Source: Anaerolineaceae bacterium UBA700 (GTDB lineage Bacteria > Chloroflexota > Anaerolineae > Anaerolineales > Anaerolineaceae). From it: DNA of 12,792 nt. The stretch covers positions 11,553-24,344 of the forward strand of contig DBMK01000064.1 in NCBI GenBank assembly GCA_002298885.1. The letters run 5' to 3'. Below, in pieces: positions 7,757 through 12,792 of the stretch. The stretch's first letter is position 1. The number at the start of each line of letters is the position of its first letter. The notes beneath the pieces were generated by a model, which saw only the letters and a program-made list of their open reading frames with translations, had not been told where the DNA came from and searched no databases. The position numbers and the translations under genes were made by a program.

Positions 7757-7762
7757 ATTATA
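7757..7762 (-). promoter_or_regulatory. -10 box (TATAAT) for the LLM oxidoreductase-uup unit
   Basis: On the minus strand a perfect TATAAT ends six bases before the ATG at 7750, which puts the expected transcription start at or next to the A of the ATG. No Shine-Dalgarno sequence lies between. No convincing -35 is present 16-18 nt upstream. Confidence 0.5.
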
Positions 7763-7834
7763 CCGAATAAAAAAAACACCCTTTCGGCCGTCTTGCGTAC
7801 CAATAGGATTGGGTTCTAAACATTAAAACGAACG

Positions 7835-7840
7835 TATAAT
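7835..7840 (+). promoter_or_regulatory. -10 box (TATAAT) for the LysM/M23 lipoprotein gene
   Basis: A perfect TATAAT overlaps the first possible ATG (7839) of the downstream reading frame, so translation from that ATG is unlikely if this box is used. Transcription would begin near 7847, giving a leader of about 40 nt to the TTG at 7887. No clear -35 is visible; the nearest TTGGGT (7809-7814) has an overlong spacer of 20. Confidence 0.5.
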
Positions 7841-7876
7841 GAATAATTCCATTTTTTATGGTTCTTATCAATTAAT

Positions 7877-7880
7877 AGGA
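7877..7880 (+). promoter_or_regulatory. Ribosome binding site deciding a TTG start
   Basis: AGGA lies 6 nt upstream of the TTG at 7887, which opens a compact lipoprotein signal (MRKSILNSLLFILVFASAC). The upstream ATG at 7839 has no ribosome binding site. Confidence 0.55.
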
Positions 7881-7886
7881 TTCCTT

Positions 7887-9398
7887 TTGCGAAAGTCAAT
7901 TCTCAATTCTCTATTATTTATCCTTGTTTTCGCCTCGGCCTGTAACCTTCCCCATAAAACGTTGCCTGGCGTCCCCGTTCAAACAAAGACAGATGCTCCG
8001 ACGATTTCTCCAACTCAGAATAAACCGACCCTTACTCCTCCGACTCCAAGTCCGCTAATGGAATCCACTGCAACCAGTCCCTTACCTCTGGATTATGACC
8101 CATCCAGATTCATCTCTTATTCAGTTCAGCCAGCCGACACATTAAATGTGGTTGCGGCGCATTTTGGGGTGGCCCCGGATGAAATCCGTTCTTCGCAGCC
8201 GCTGCCAACCCATGGATTATTACCCAACAATCAAACTCTGATCATTCCAAAGATAACGGATGGCGATCTACCCCCGCGATTTTTACTGCCCGACAGCGAA
8301 ATCGTGAATTCGCCTTGCGGACGTAATCTCGATATTCAGAAATTTGTCACGGATGCAAACGGCAGGCTGAGTTCTTATACCCAGGTTGTGAATTCTAAAA
8401 ATTTATCCGGGGCAGAAATCGTTAAACTGGTTTCAGAAAATACATCCGTCAACCCTCATTTTCTTCTGGCATTCATTGAATTACGATCGCATTGGGTATT
8501 GGGTAACCCGCCAGCGCCTGATTTGGCTCATCCTCTCGGTCTGAATATCCCCCAAAACGAAGGTCTCTTCAACGAACTCACGACCTATACTCAACTATTG
8601 AATATCGGCTATTATGCCTGGCGCCAGGGCAAAATGACCCAGTTGACATTTTTGGATGGGGGTTCCATGCGCATCTCGCCCTATCTCAATGCTGGATCCG
8701 TAGCATTGCAGTATTTATTTGCGCGGAGTTACAAACAAGCCAGTTGGGAAGATGCGCTTTACGGTCCTAACGGTTTTCTTTCAACCTATGAAAACATGTT
8801 CGGAGATCCAATGGCATGCGCACGTACAATCGAGCCACTTTCTCCAGATGGATTGCAGATTCCAACCCTAGAGTTGCCTTTCGCTCCAGGCGAAGCGTGG
8901 GCATTGACCGGCGGTTTGCATGAGGATTGGGACGCGGGAACCCCGCTCGGCGCCCTGGATTTTGCGCCCATCACCGGCGAACCGCCGTGTGTTGTCTCAC
9001 GCGCCTGGGTACTTGCATCTGCCCCTGGCATCGTCACCCGCTCAGAGAACGGCGTGCTCCAGCTTGATTTGGTGGATAATGCGGGGAATGCTACCGGTTG
9101 GGAACTGTTTTACATGCACGTGGCTGAAAAGGATCGTGCCGCAGTGGGAACACAGGTGAAAACGAACGATCCTGTCGGACACCCATCCTGTGAAGGCGGG
9201 GTTGCAACCGGGACGCACGTTCATCTGGCCCGGCTGTATCAAGGCGAGTGGATTGGTGCGGGTGACCCATTCCCCTACATTTTGAGCGGTTGGCTGGCAA
9301 TGCCGGGTCAAGTCCCATACCAAAGCACTTTGATCAAGGGAAACCAGGTAGTCGTTGCCAATATCAATGGCACGAATAATTCATGGATTGTCCGCTAA
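7887..9398 (+). CDS. Lipoprotein with LysM domain and C-terminal M23-like peptidase domain
   Basis: About 503 residues from the TTG at 7887; the ATG at 7839 would add 16 residues. A lipoprotein signal ends at Cys19 (ASAC), followed by a Pro/Thr-rich linker (about 30-65). A LysM peptidoglycan-binding domain covers about 76-122 (ISYSVQPADTLNVVAAHFGV). A helical domain at about 149-314 contains VNPHFLLAFIELRSHW and LNAGSVALQYLF and loosely recalls lysozyme-like folds. The C-terminal M23/LytM-like domain (about 325-475) has GGLHEDW (His345), GALDFAP (Asp358), FYMHV (His411) and GTHVHLARLY (His444, His446). The classical HxxxD spacing is replaced by His far ahead of Asp, a layout I recall from Chloroflexota homologues, so activity is likely but unproven. 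Expected role: cell-wall remodelling. A strong terminator hairpin follows. Confidence 0.87.
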   Translation: MRKSILNSLLFILVFASACNLPHKTLPGVPVQTKTDAPTISPTQNKPTLTPPTPSPLMESTATSPLPLDYDPSRFISYSVQPADTLNVVAAHFGVAPDEIRSSQPLPTHGLLPNNQTLIIPKITDGDLPPRFLLPDSEIVNSPCGRNLDIQKFVTDANGRLSSYTQVVNSKNLSGAEIVKLVSENTSVNPHFLLAFIELRSHWVLGNPPAPDLAHPLGLNIPQNEGLFNELTTYTQLLNIGYYAWRQGKMTQLTFLDGGSMRISPYLNAGSVALQYLFARSYKQASWEDALYGPNGFLSTYENMFGDPMACARTIEPLSPDGLQIPTLELPFAPGEAWALTGGLHEDWDAGTPLGALDFAPITGEPPCVVSRAWVLASAPGIVTRSENGVLQLDLVDNAGNATGWELFYMHVAEKDRAAVGTQVKTNDPVGHPSCEGGVATGTHVHLARLYQGEWIGAGDPFPYILSGWLAMPGQVPYQSTLIKGNQVVVANINGTNNSWIVR

Positions 9399-9462
9399 AG
9401 AATGGATTCGTAAACTAACGAAATTATTTTTTGGTTTAGAGGACCTCGGGTAATTCGAAATA

Positions 9463-9527
9463 AAGGTTTCCAAACAAAAAGGGATCTTAAGGCTGGCGCC
9501 TCAAGATCCCTTTAATTTGGAAACCTT
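9463..9527. terminator. Long nested hairpin, probable bidirectional terminator
   Basis: Outer arms 9463-9474 and 9516-9527 are perfect 12-bp complements. Inside, 9478-9488 pairs with 9503-9513 (11 bp), then 9490-9493 with 9498-9501, closing a TGGC loop. The inner stem is preceded by an A-run and followed by CCCTTTAATTT on the plus strand, the form of an intrinsic terminator, placed 65 nt after the M23 gene stop. The additional outer stem makes it much longer than needed, so it could also be a small palindromic repeat. Confidence 0.75.
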
Positions 9528-9535
9528 AAAAACCC

Positions 9536-9566
9536 TTGACGTGGAGGTAACTCAAAGTGTTACACT
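9536..9566 (+). promoter_or_regulatory. MerR-type promoter with 19-bp spacer and operator-like dyad
   Basis: A -35 TTGACG (9536-9541) and a -10 TACACT (9561-9566) are separated by 19 bp, longer than the usual 17 and typical of promoters that MerR-family regulators untwist. The spacer holds an imperfect dyad (9540-9557, GTGGAGGTAACTCAAAG core) with GAG and CTC mirrored around GTAA. It resembles, from memory, the NmlR/AdhR-type operator form CTTGGAG-N4-CTCCAAG. It would drive the short ORF at 9584 and the DUF2255 gene. Confidence 0.5.
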
Positions 9567-9583
9567 GTTTTTGTGAGGTCAAT

Positions 9584-9622
9584 ATGAAAATTGCAGAAGT
9601 GCAGGGAGACCACACCATTTAA
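9584..9622 (+). pseudogene. 12-codon ORF, possible remnant of a merR-family gene start
   Basis: A GAGGT ribosome binding site (9575-9579) precedes an ATG that opens MKIAEVQGDHTI and then stops. MKIAEV is a common first strand of MerR-family regulators, and the promoter just upstream has MerR-type geometry. After six codons the similarity ends. I infer that most of an autoregulated merR gene was deleted here, leaving its promoter and first codons. It could also be a chance leader peptide ahead of the DUF2255 gene. The residue match is short, so confidence is low. Confidence 0.35.
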
Positions 9623-9642
9623 GCCAGAAAGGAGATGAGTTG

Positions 9643-10020
9643 ATGGCTGCCTGGACGGATAACGAGCTGAACAAGATCGGAACTGCCGAGGAGCTGCAAA
9701 TCGCATCTCTGCGCAGCGATGGCTCATTGCGAAAGGCGGTGACCATCTGGGTCGTCCGCCTCGGCGATGACCTCTACGTGCGGTCCTACAAGGGCCGCAC
9801 CTCGGCCTGGTTCAGCGGTGTTCAAGTGCGCCACGAAGGCCACATCCAGGCCGGCGGAGTCGACACGGACGTCACTTTCGTGGAAGAGGTCGCCCTCGGC
9901 ATCAATGACCAGCTCGACGAAGCCTACCGCACAAAGTACCGCCGCTATGCGCCGGGCATCGTAAATTCAATTCTGACCTCCGAGGCGCGCGCCGCAACGA
10001 TTAAACTCCTGCCACGATAA
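9643..10020 (+). CDS. DUF2255 family protein
   Basis: A soluble protein of 125 residues matching the DUF2255 pattern: W-T-D-x-E-L near the start, then EELQIASLRSDGSLRKAVTIWVVRLGDDLYVRSYKGRTSAWF and a central AGGVDTDVTF. Length is normal for the family. The strand-rich first half suggests a small barrel like flavin or deazaflavin split-barrel proteins, but no biochemical role is established to my knowledge. AAGGAG (9629-9634) is spaced 8 nt from the ATG at 9643; an in-frame TTG at 9640 adds one residue and is also possible. It is the first intact gene behind the MerR-type promoter, so it may have become its main target. It ends 78 nt before a truncated membrane-protein gene. No signal peptide. 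Confidence 0.82.
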   Translation: MAAWTDNELNKIGTAEELQIASLRSDGSLRKAVTIWVVRLGDDLYVRSYKGRTSAWFSGVQVRHEGHIQAGGVDTDVTFVEEVALGINDQLDEAYRTKYRRYAPGIVNSILTSEARAATIKLLPR

Positions 10021-10098
10021 TACAGCGATCAATTCCAAAAAAGCCGTTGAATCCGAAAAGTTTATTCAAGATTTAATTCTTTTCTTATCGGTGGGATC

Positions 10099-10329
10099 AT
10101 GATTCAAGTAACTGGCTTACCGCTCCTGAGCGACTGGCATAATTTTTACATTATCATCGGCACCGCAGCGGCAACCCTGACGGGATTGATGTTCGTGGTG
10201 ATCACCTTAATTGCGGGGATTGATACGCACGTGGCCACATTAAATCCGCGCAAATCTACTTTGACAGCCCCCACAAAATTACTGTGCCATCCTGGCTGCA
10301 AGTCGCTATCAGATTACCGGTTCGGTTGA
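10099..10329 (+). pseudogene. Truncated membrane-protein gene (5' fragment)
   Basis: The first ~50 codons encode LPLLSDWHNFYIIIGTAAAT and LTGLMFVVITLIAGI, the conserved N terminus and first transmembrane helix of a small hypothetical multi-helix membrane protein family that I recall as LS-x-WHNFY-x3-G-x-AA-x-LTGLMFV proteins. The family normally continues through further helices. Here the reading frame leaves the family near 10245-10255, exactly where the opposite-strand WD40 gene ends, and the last ~25 codons are only antisense to that gene before a stop at 10329. I conclude the 3' part was lost in a rearrangement. A weak GGTGGG lies upstream of the ATG. Function of the family is unknown. 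Confidence 0.65.
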
Positions 10330-12385
10330 AACGAATATCCTCAATAGCTTCAGTATGTTCAAAGATTGTGGTAAGGCGGGTCAGTGTTCGAGGATTGATC
10401 AAGACGAAAGCTGGTGAGACGCCCTCTAATCCAGCGGCCAGGAGATTTCCGTCCGGCGAAAAGTCTATAGCTCGTGCCCTGCTTTGTGGGCCAAGGTCCA
10501 TTCGACCAATTAAAGTTTCGTTCTGTCCGCTGAGCAACATTAAGGGATCTCCTTGTGCAGTCAGGGCAAGCCAGTCATGAACGAAATCATATGCGATTGC
10601 GATGGTTCCGCCAATTTGCTCCTTTGCCACAAACAGTTTTTTGCCGGTTTGAGCGTCATATAGGTTCATCATCCCATCTGCTGCAATCATTACCACAGTT
10701 TTCCCATCCCTGCTAAAGCGCACGTATGCCTGTGCTGGCAGCATATGTGATTTGAAGCTGGGGTAGTCATACTGCGAGGAAAAATCCATAGCCGCTACCA
10801 TCAAGGAATTACCATTTGGATTAAACGCAACATCTGAAATCCACTGTTTGAAAGGAGCCGGGCCGGTGATCTCCTGCCCCGTGTCTGTTGTAAATGTCTT
10901 TACAGTGCTGTTTCCCCAACTGCCACTGGCAGCCACTATAGTCTTCCCATCCGGATTGAAAGCCAAAGCAGTGACGTTTCCTTCGAATGCAGGGAAGCTG
11001 AGGGTGAGTTGACGTGTTTGCACAGCCCATAAATAGACCCATCCGTTATACCCACCGGTAGCTACAAAACGCCCATCTGCACTAATGGCTAACGCATTTA
11101 AGGCAGCCGCATATTCCTGACCTTCAAACACCATTTCGCCTGTTTGGATATCCCAAACCCTTGGAATGCCATCTGAGCCAATGGCTGAGAAAACCTTGCC
11201 GTTGGGGCTGAAAGAGAGGTGAGTAATGGTATGGACTGAAGGGTATAGCATATGCTGGATTTGTTTTGAAGCAATATCGAAAACGGCGATTTTCGTCCCG
11301 TGGGTAACTGAATCGGCAGTTTCATCATTGTCTATCCACATGACTTGACGGCCTGAAAACCCAATAATCAGCGATTTGTTATCTGGGCTGATGGCTAAAG
11401 CCGAAATATCCGGAGATTGTTCTGGAAAATCGTTCAGTAAATGGCCTGTGGTAGCATCCCAAATACTGATCGAAGAATAGGGCGATTTGGCTTCAACTAA
11501 CCCAGATGCGGCGATAGTTTTCCCGTCAGGGCTGAATGCTACTTGGGAGACTTTCATTCGATTGGTAGTAATAAAGGCGCGATAATTCCGGATAGAAGTA
11601 TCCCAGTACCGGATGTCATTTTCTTCACGAGCTGTGGCAAAAACAGATCCGCCTGGAGCAATATCTATTGAGGTTATGAAATTATCTTGCGGTGGAAAAG
11701 ACAAAGCCAAAGACCCGTTTTCCAAATTCCAAACCTGGATTTGGTCCCCGGAACAAATGCCGTAAACAGGATCATTTTTTCCGCAGCCGGTTCCGATCAG
11801 TTGTTTGCCATCCTTGCTAAATTTTAAGTATCTTATTTCGCTTGAAAAAGCGGTAAATGAGTTAATTTCCGAGCCATTGTTCGCATCTACAATTTGGATT
11901 TTGCCTTGATTGCACCACCAATACGCGGCAAAGATACGCTGCGAGCAGGTCCCGATTGCAATGGTTTTATTGTCTGGGCTTAGCGCAAAACTTGATACCC
12001 GGCTTTTGGTGTATATCGAATTCTTTAGGGTGTAAGTCAGACCGTCATAAAAGAATATTCCCGCCGTACTGGCGATTGCAAATGTTTTTCCATCTGCTGA
12101 CCAGGCTGATTGTATGGCGAAGCCTTTGCCTAGTCTGGCCAGTGAGTGTACCTGATCAGAATTGTCAAGAGAAATGACGTCTTGAATGGGAGTTGGCGAA
12201 ATAGTCGGAGATGGTTTTAATGTTGCAGTGGGTGAAGTTGTGGGTTGTGGTGTGGATTGTGGAAAGGGAGAGGCTCGTGAAACTACGGTTGAAGGAGTGG
12301 GGGAGGCAGTATATTCACTAATACATCCGGTAAGTGAGACCATCAGCATCATGAACATGGTGATGAGGAAGCGGAAACGGTTCAT
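10256..12385 (-). CDS. WD40-repeat lipoprotein with 14 repeats (two propellers)
   Basis: About 709 residues from the ATG at 12385, preceded by GGGGTG. The signal MNRFRFLITMFMMLMVSLTGC ends in a lipobox with Cys21. A Pro/Thr/Ser-rich linker spans about 27-68. The rest is a series of WD40-like repeats of the form FSPDGKxIAxG...VWDxxTG. I count 14, from AWSADGKTFAIAS to FNRTGNLIATCSQDGTVILW, enough for two seven-blade propellers. Repeats 5, 7, 8 and 14 are the most canonical. The protein should sit on the outer face of the membrane and act as a binding scaffold; no enzyme motif is present. Its DNA is visibly more AT-rich than the genes left of 7750. A TTG at 12406 would add 7 residues. Its tail overlaps the truncated membrane-protein frame on the other strand. 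Confidence 0.9.
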   Translation of the reverse strand: MNRFRFLITMFMMLMVSLTGCISEYTASPTPSTVVSRASPFPQSTPQPTTSPTATLKPSPTISPTPIQDVISLDNSDQVHSLARLGKGFAIQSAWSADGKTFAIASTAGIFFYDGLTYTLKNSIYTKSRVSSFALSPDNKTIAIGTCSQRIFAAYWWCNQGKIQIVDANNGSEINSFTAFSSEIRYLKFSKDGKQLIGTGCGKNDPVYGICSGDQIQVWNLENGSLALSFPPQDNFITSIDIAPGGSVFATAREENDIRYWDTSIRNYRAFITTNRMKVSQVAFSPDGKTIAASGLVEAKSPYSSISIWDATTGHLLNDFPEQSPDISALAISPDNKSLIIGFSGRQVMWIDNDETADSVTHGTKIAVFDIASKQIQHMLYPSVHTITHLSFSPNGKVFSAIGSDGIPRVWDIQTGEMVFEGQEYAAALNALAISADGRFVATGGYNGWVYLWAVQTRQLTLSFPAFEGNVTALAFNPDGKTIVAASGSWGNSTVKTFTTDTGQEITGPAPFKQWISDVAFNPNGNSLMVAAMDFSSQYDYPSFKSHMLPAQAYVRFSRDGKTVVMIAADGMMNLYDAQTGKKLFVAKEQIGGTIAIAYDFVHDWLALTAQGDPLMLLSGQNETLIGRMDLGPQSRARAIDFSPDGNLLAAGLEGVSPAFVLINPRTLTRLTTIFEHTEAIEDIRFNRTGNLIATCSQDGTVILWGLSK

Positions 12386-12453
12386 AATATTCACCCCGAT
12401 CAACAATTTTCTTCAATATGCGATAGAGGGCTTTTAGAGGTTAAGAGGAGGTG

Positions 12454-12501
12454 TCAGGATTCAGGTGCTGGTTGGCTGCCTTTCTTTTTAGCGTTGCCCA
12501 T
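12454..12501 (-). CDS. Possible 15-residue leader ORF upstream of the WD40 gene
   Basis: Within the ~150-nt leader predicted for the WD40 gene, an ATG at 12501 opens MGNAKKKGSQPAPES and stops at 12454. GAGGGGG (12512-12518) lies 10 nt upstream, slightly far but usable. The peptide is hydrophilic and resembles nothing I know. It may be a chance ORF or a leader peptide. Confidence 0.2.
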   Translation of the reverse strand: MGNAKKKGSQPAPES

Positions 12502-12541
12502 CGTTGAAATACCCCCTCTTCATTTCTTAATTTACAATAAA

Positions 12542-12550
12542 ATTATATCA
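12542..12550 (-). promoter_or_regulatory. Extended -10 promoter for the WD40 lipoprotein gene
   Basis: On the minus strand this reads TGATATAAT, a perfect -10 with the extended TGn motif, which often works without a strong -35. None is evident at the proper spacing. Transcription would start near 12535, leaving a leader of about 150 nt before the ATG at 12385. It lies just downstream of the tRNA terminator. Confidence 0.55.
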
Positions 12551-12585
12551 GCAATCGTGGGACACATGAGCCAAAGATCTCTCAG

Positions 12586-12612
12586 AAATAAAAAACGCCG
12601 CTCAAGGCAGCG
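12586..12612 (-). terminator. Intrinsic terminator after tRNA-Glu
   Basis: On the minus strand CGCTGC (12612-12607) pairs with GCGGCG (12601-12596) around a 5-nt loop, with one G-T pair, followed by TTTTTTATTT. It lies 36 nt beyond the tRNA 3' end. Confidence 0.75.
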
Positions 12613-12618
12613 CTCTTC

Positions 12619-12643
12619 AATCGAAAATCTAAAATCGAAAATT
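12619..12643. repeat. Short AT-rich direct repeat (TCGAAAAT units)
   Basis: TCGAAAAT occurs at 12621-12628 and 12635-12642, separated by CTAAAA. It sits between the tRNA and its terminator. It looks like a short tandem intergenic repeat; no function is visible. Confidence 0.5.
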
Positions 12644-12648
12644 CCTTG

Positions 12649-12721
12649 TGCCCCCAACCGGATTCGAACCGGTGTTTTGGCCTTGAGAGGGCCACGTCCT
12701 GGGCCACTAGACAATGGGGGC
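12649..12721 (-). tRNA. tRNA-Glu (anticodon CTC)
   Basis: A complete 73-nt cloverleaf. Acceptor GCCCCCA/TGGGGGC is fully paired. The D stem is GTCT/GGAC with one wobble. The anticodon stem TGGCC/GGCCA encloses the loop CTCTCAA with anticodon CTC (12687-12685), reading GAG. The T arm is ACCGG-TTCGAAT-CCGGT. The discriminator base is A, and CCA is not encoded, so it must be added after transcription. A tRNA reading only GAG is common in GC-rich genomes alongside the TTC isoacceptor. It has its own promoter and terminator and no tRNA neighbours in the window. Confidence 0.97.
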
Positions 12722-12737
12722 GGTCCGTACGGCCACG

Positions 12738-12746
12738 ATTTTACCA
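12738..12746 (-). promoter_or_regulatory. Extended -10 promoter of tRNA-Glu
   Basis: On the minus strand this reads TGGTAAAAT, an extended -10, ending 16 nt before the tRNA. The expected start is near 12731. The -35 region falls in a CT-rich repeat and shows no consensus. Confidence 0.55.
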
Positions 12747-12747
12747 T

Positions 12748-12792
12748 AGAATAGAGAGAATAGAGAGTAGAGAAAAGAGAATGGAGAGTAGA
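12748..12792. repeat. Purine-rich low-complexity repeat (GAGAATAGA / GAGAGTAGA units)
   Basis: The last 45 bases are repeated GAGA blocks broken by ATA, GTA and AAA, with variants such as AGAATAGAGAG and AGAGTAGAGA. One strand is almost all purine. It runs off the window end and covers the -35 region of the tRNA promoter. Confidence 0.6.

Noticed and set aside
12649..12721. tRNA gene as an integration site for a mobile element
   Set aside because: No integrase gene and no direct repeat of the tRNA 3' end is visible in the window.
12494..12754. Open frame of 86 codons on the plus strand at the right end
   Set aside because: It covers the antisense of tRNA-Glu and its terminator and contains translated repeat sequence.
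1..12792. CRISPR array, insertion sequence, defence system or biosynthetic cluster
   Set aside because: No regularly spaced repeats, transposase, nuclease-effector set or biosynthetic enzymes were found; the repeats seen are single palindromes or short low-complexity runs.

Overview
The window looks like chromosomal DNA of a Chloroflexota bacterium, probably class Anaerolineae. This is an inference from the protein types, not a proven assignment. The pointers are an F420-type luciferase-like oxidoreductase, a DUF2255 protein, a LysM/M23 lipoprotein with a layout I associate with Chloroflexota, several Pro/Thr-linked surface lipoproteins, and dispersed palindromic intergenic repeats. No phage, plasmid, transposase, CRISPR or secondary-metabolite genes are visible.

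Layout. (1) 1-193 is intergenic and holds two strong palindromic elements. (2) 194-3953 (minus) is a three-gene operon: an ECF sigma factor, a membrane zinc-finger anti-sigma factor with an external beta-propeller, and a seven-blade FG-GAP lipoprotein. It appears to be a cell-surface sensing module. (3) 4042-4917 (plus) is a stand-alone 5'-3' exonuclease/flap nuclease. It is divergent from the sigma operon and convergent with the next gene, sharing four bases at the stops. (4) 4914-7750 (minus) is a two-gene unit: an LLM-class F420-dependent oxidoreductase, possibly leaderless, followed by the ABC-F ATPase Uup. (5) 7887-9398 (plus) is a LysM + M23 lipoprotein whose real start is probably an internal TTG, followed by a large nested hairpin terminator. 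(6) 9536-10250 looks eroded: a MerR-type promoter drives only a 12-codon ORF that begins like a MerR protein, then comes an intact DUF2255 gene, then the first ~50 codons of a membrane-protein gene cut off at the tail of the next gene. (7) 10256-12385 (minus) encodes a lipoprotein with 14 countable WD40-like repeats, behind a ~150-nt leader. (8) 12649-12721 (minus) is tRNA-Glu(CTC) with its own extended -10 promoter and terminator, flanked by low-complexity repeats.

By eye the left part (to about 7750) is GC-rich, while the M23 and WD40 genes are clearly more AT-rich. The extracytoplasmic proteins (FG-GAP, anti-sigma propeller, M23 lipoprotein, WD40 lipoprotein) suggest a region devoted to the cell surface. 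I see no proven new system. The best candidates for unreported biology are the sigma/anti-sigma/FG-GAP operon and the orphaned MerR-type promoter.
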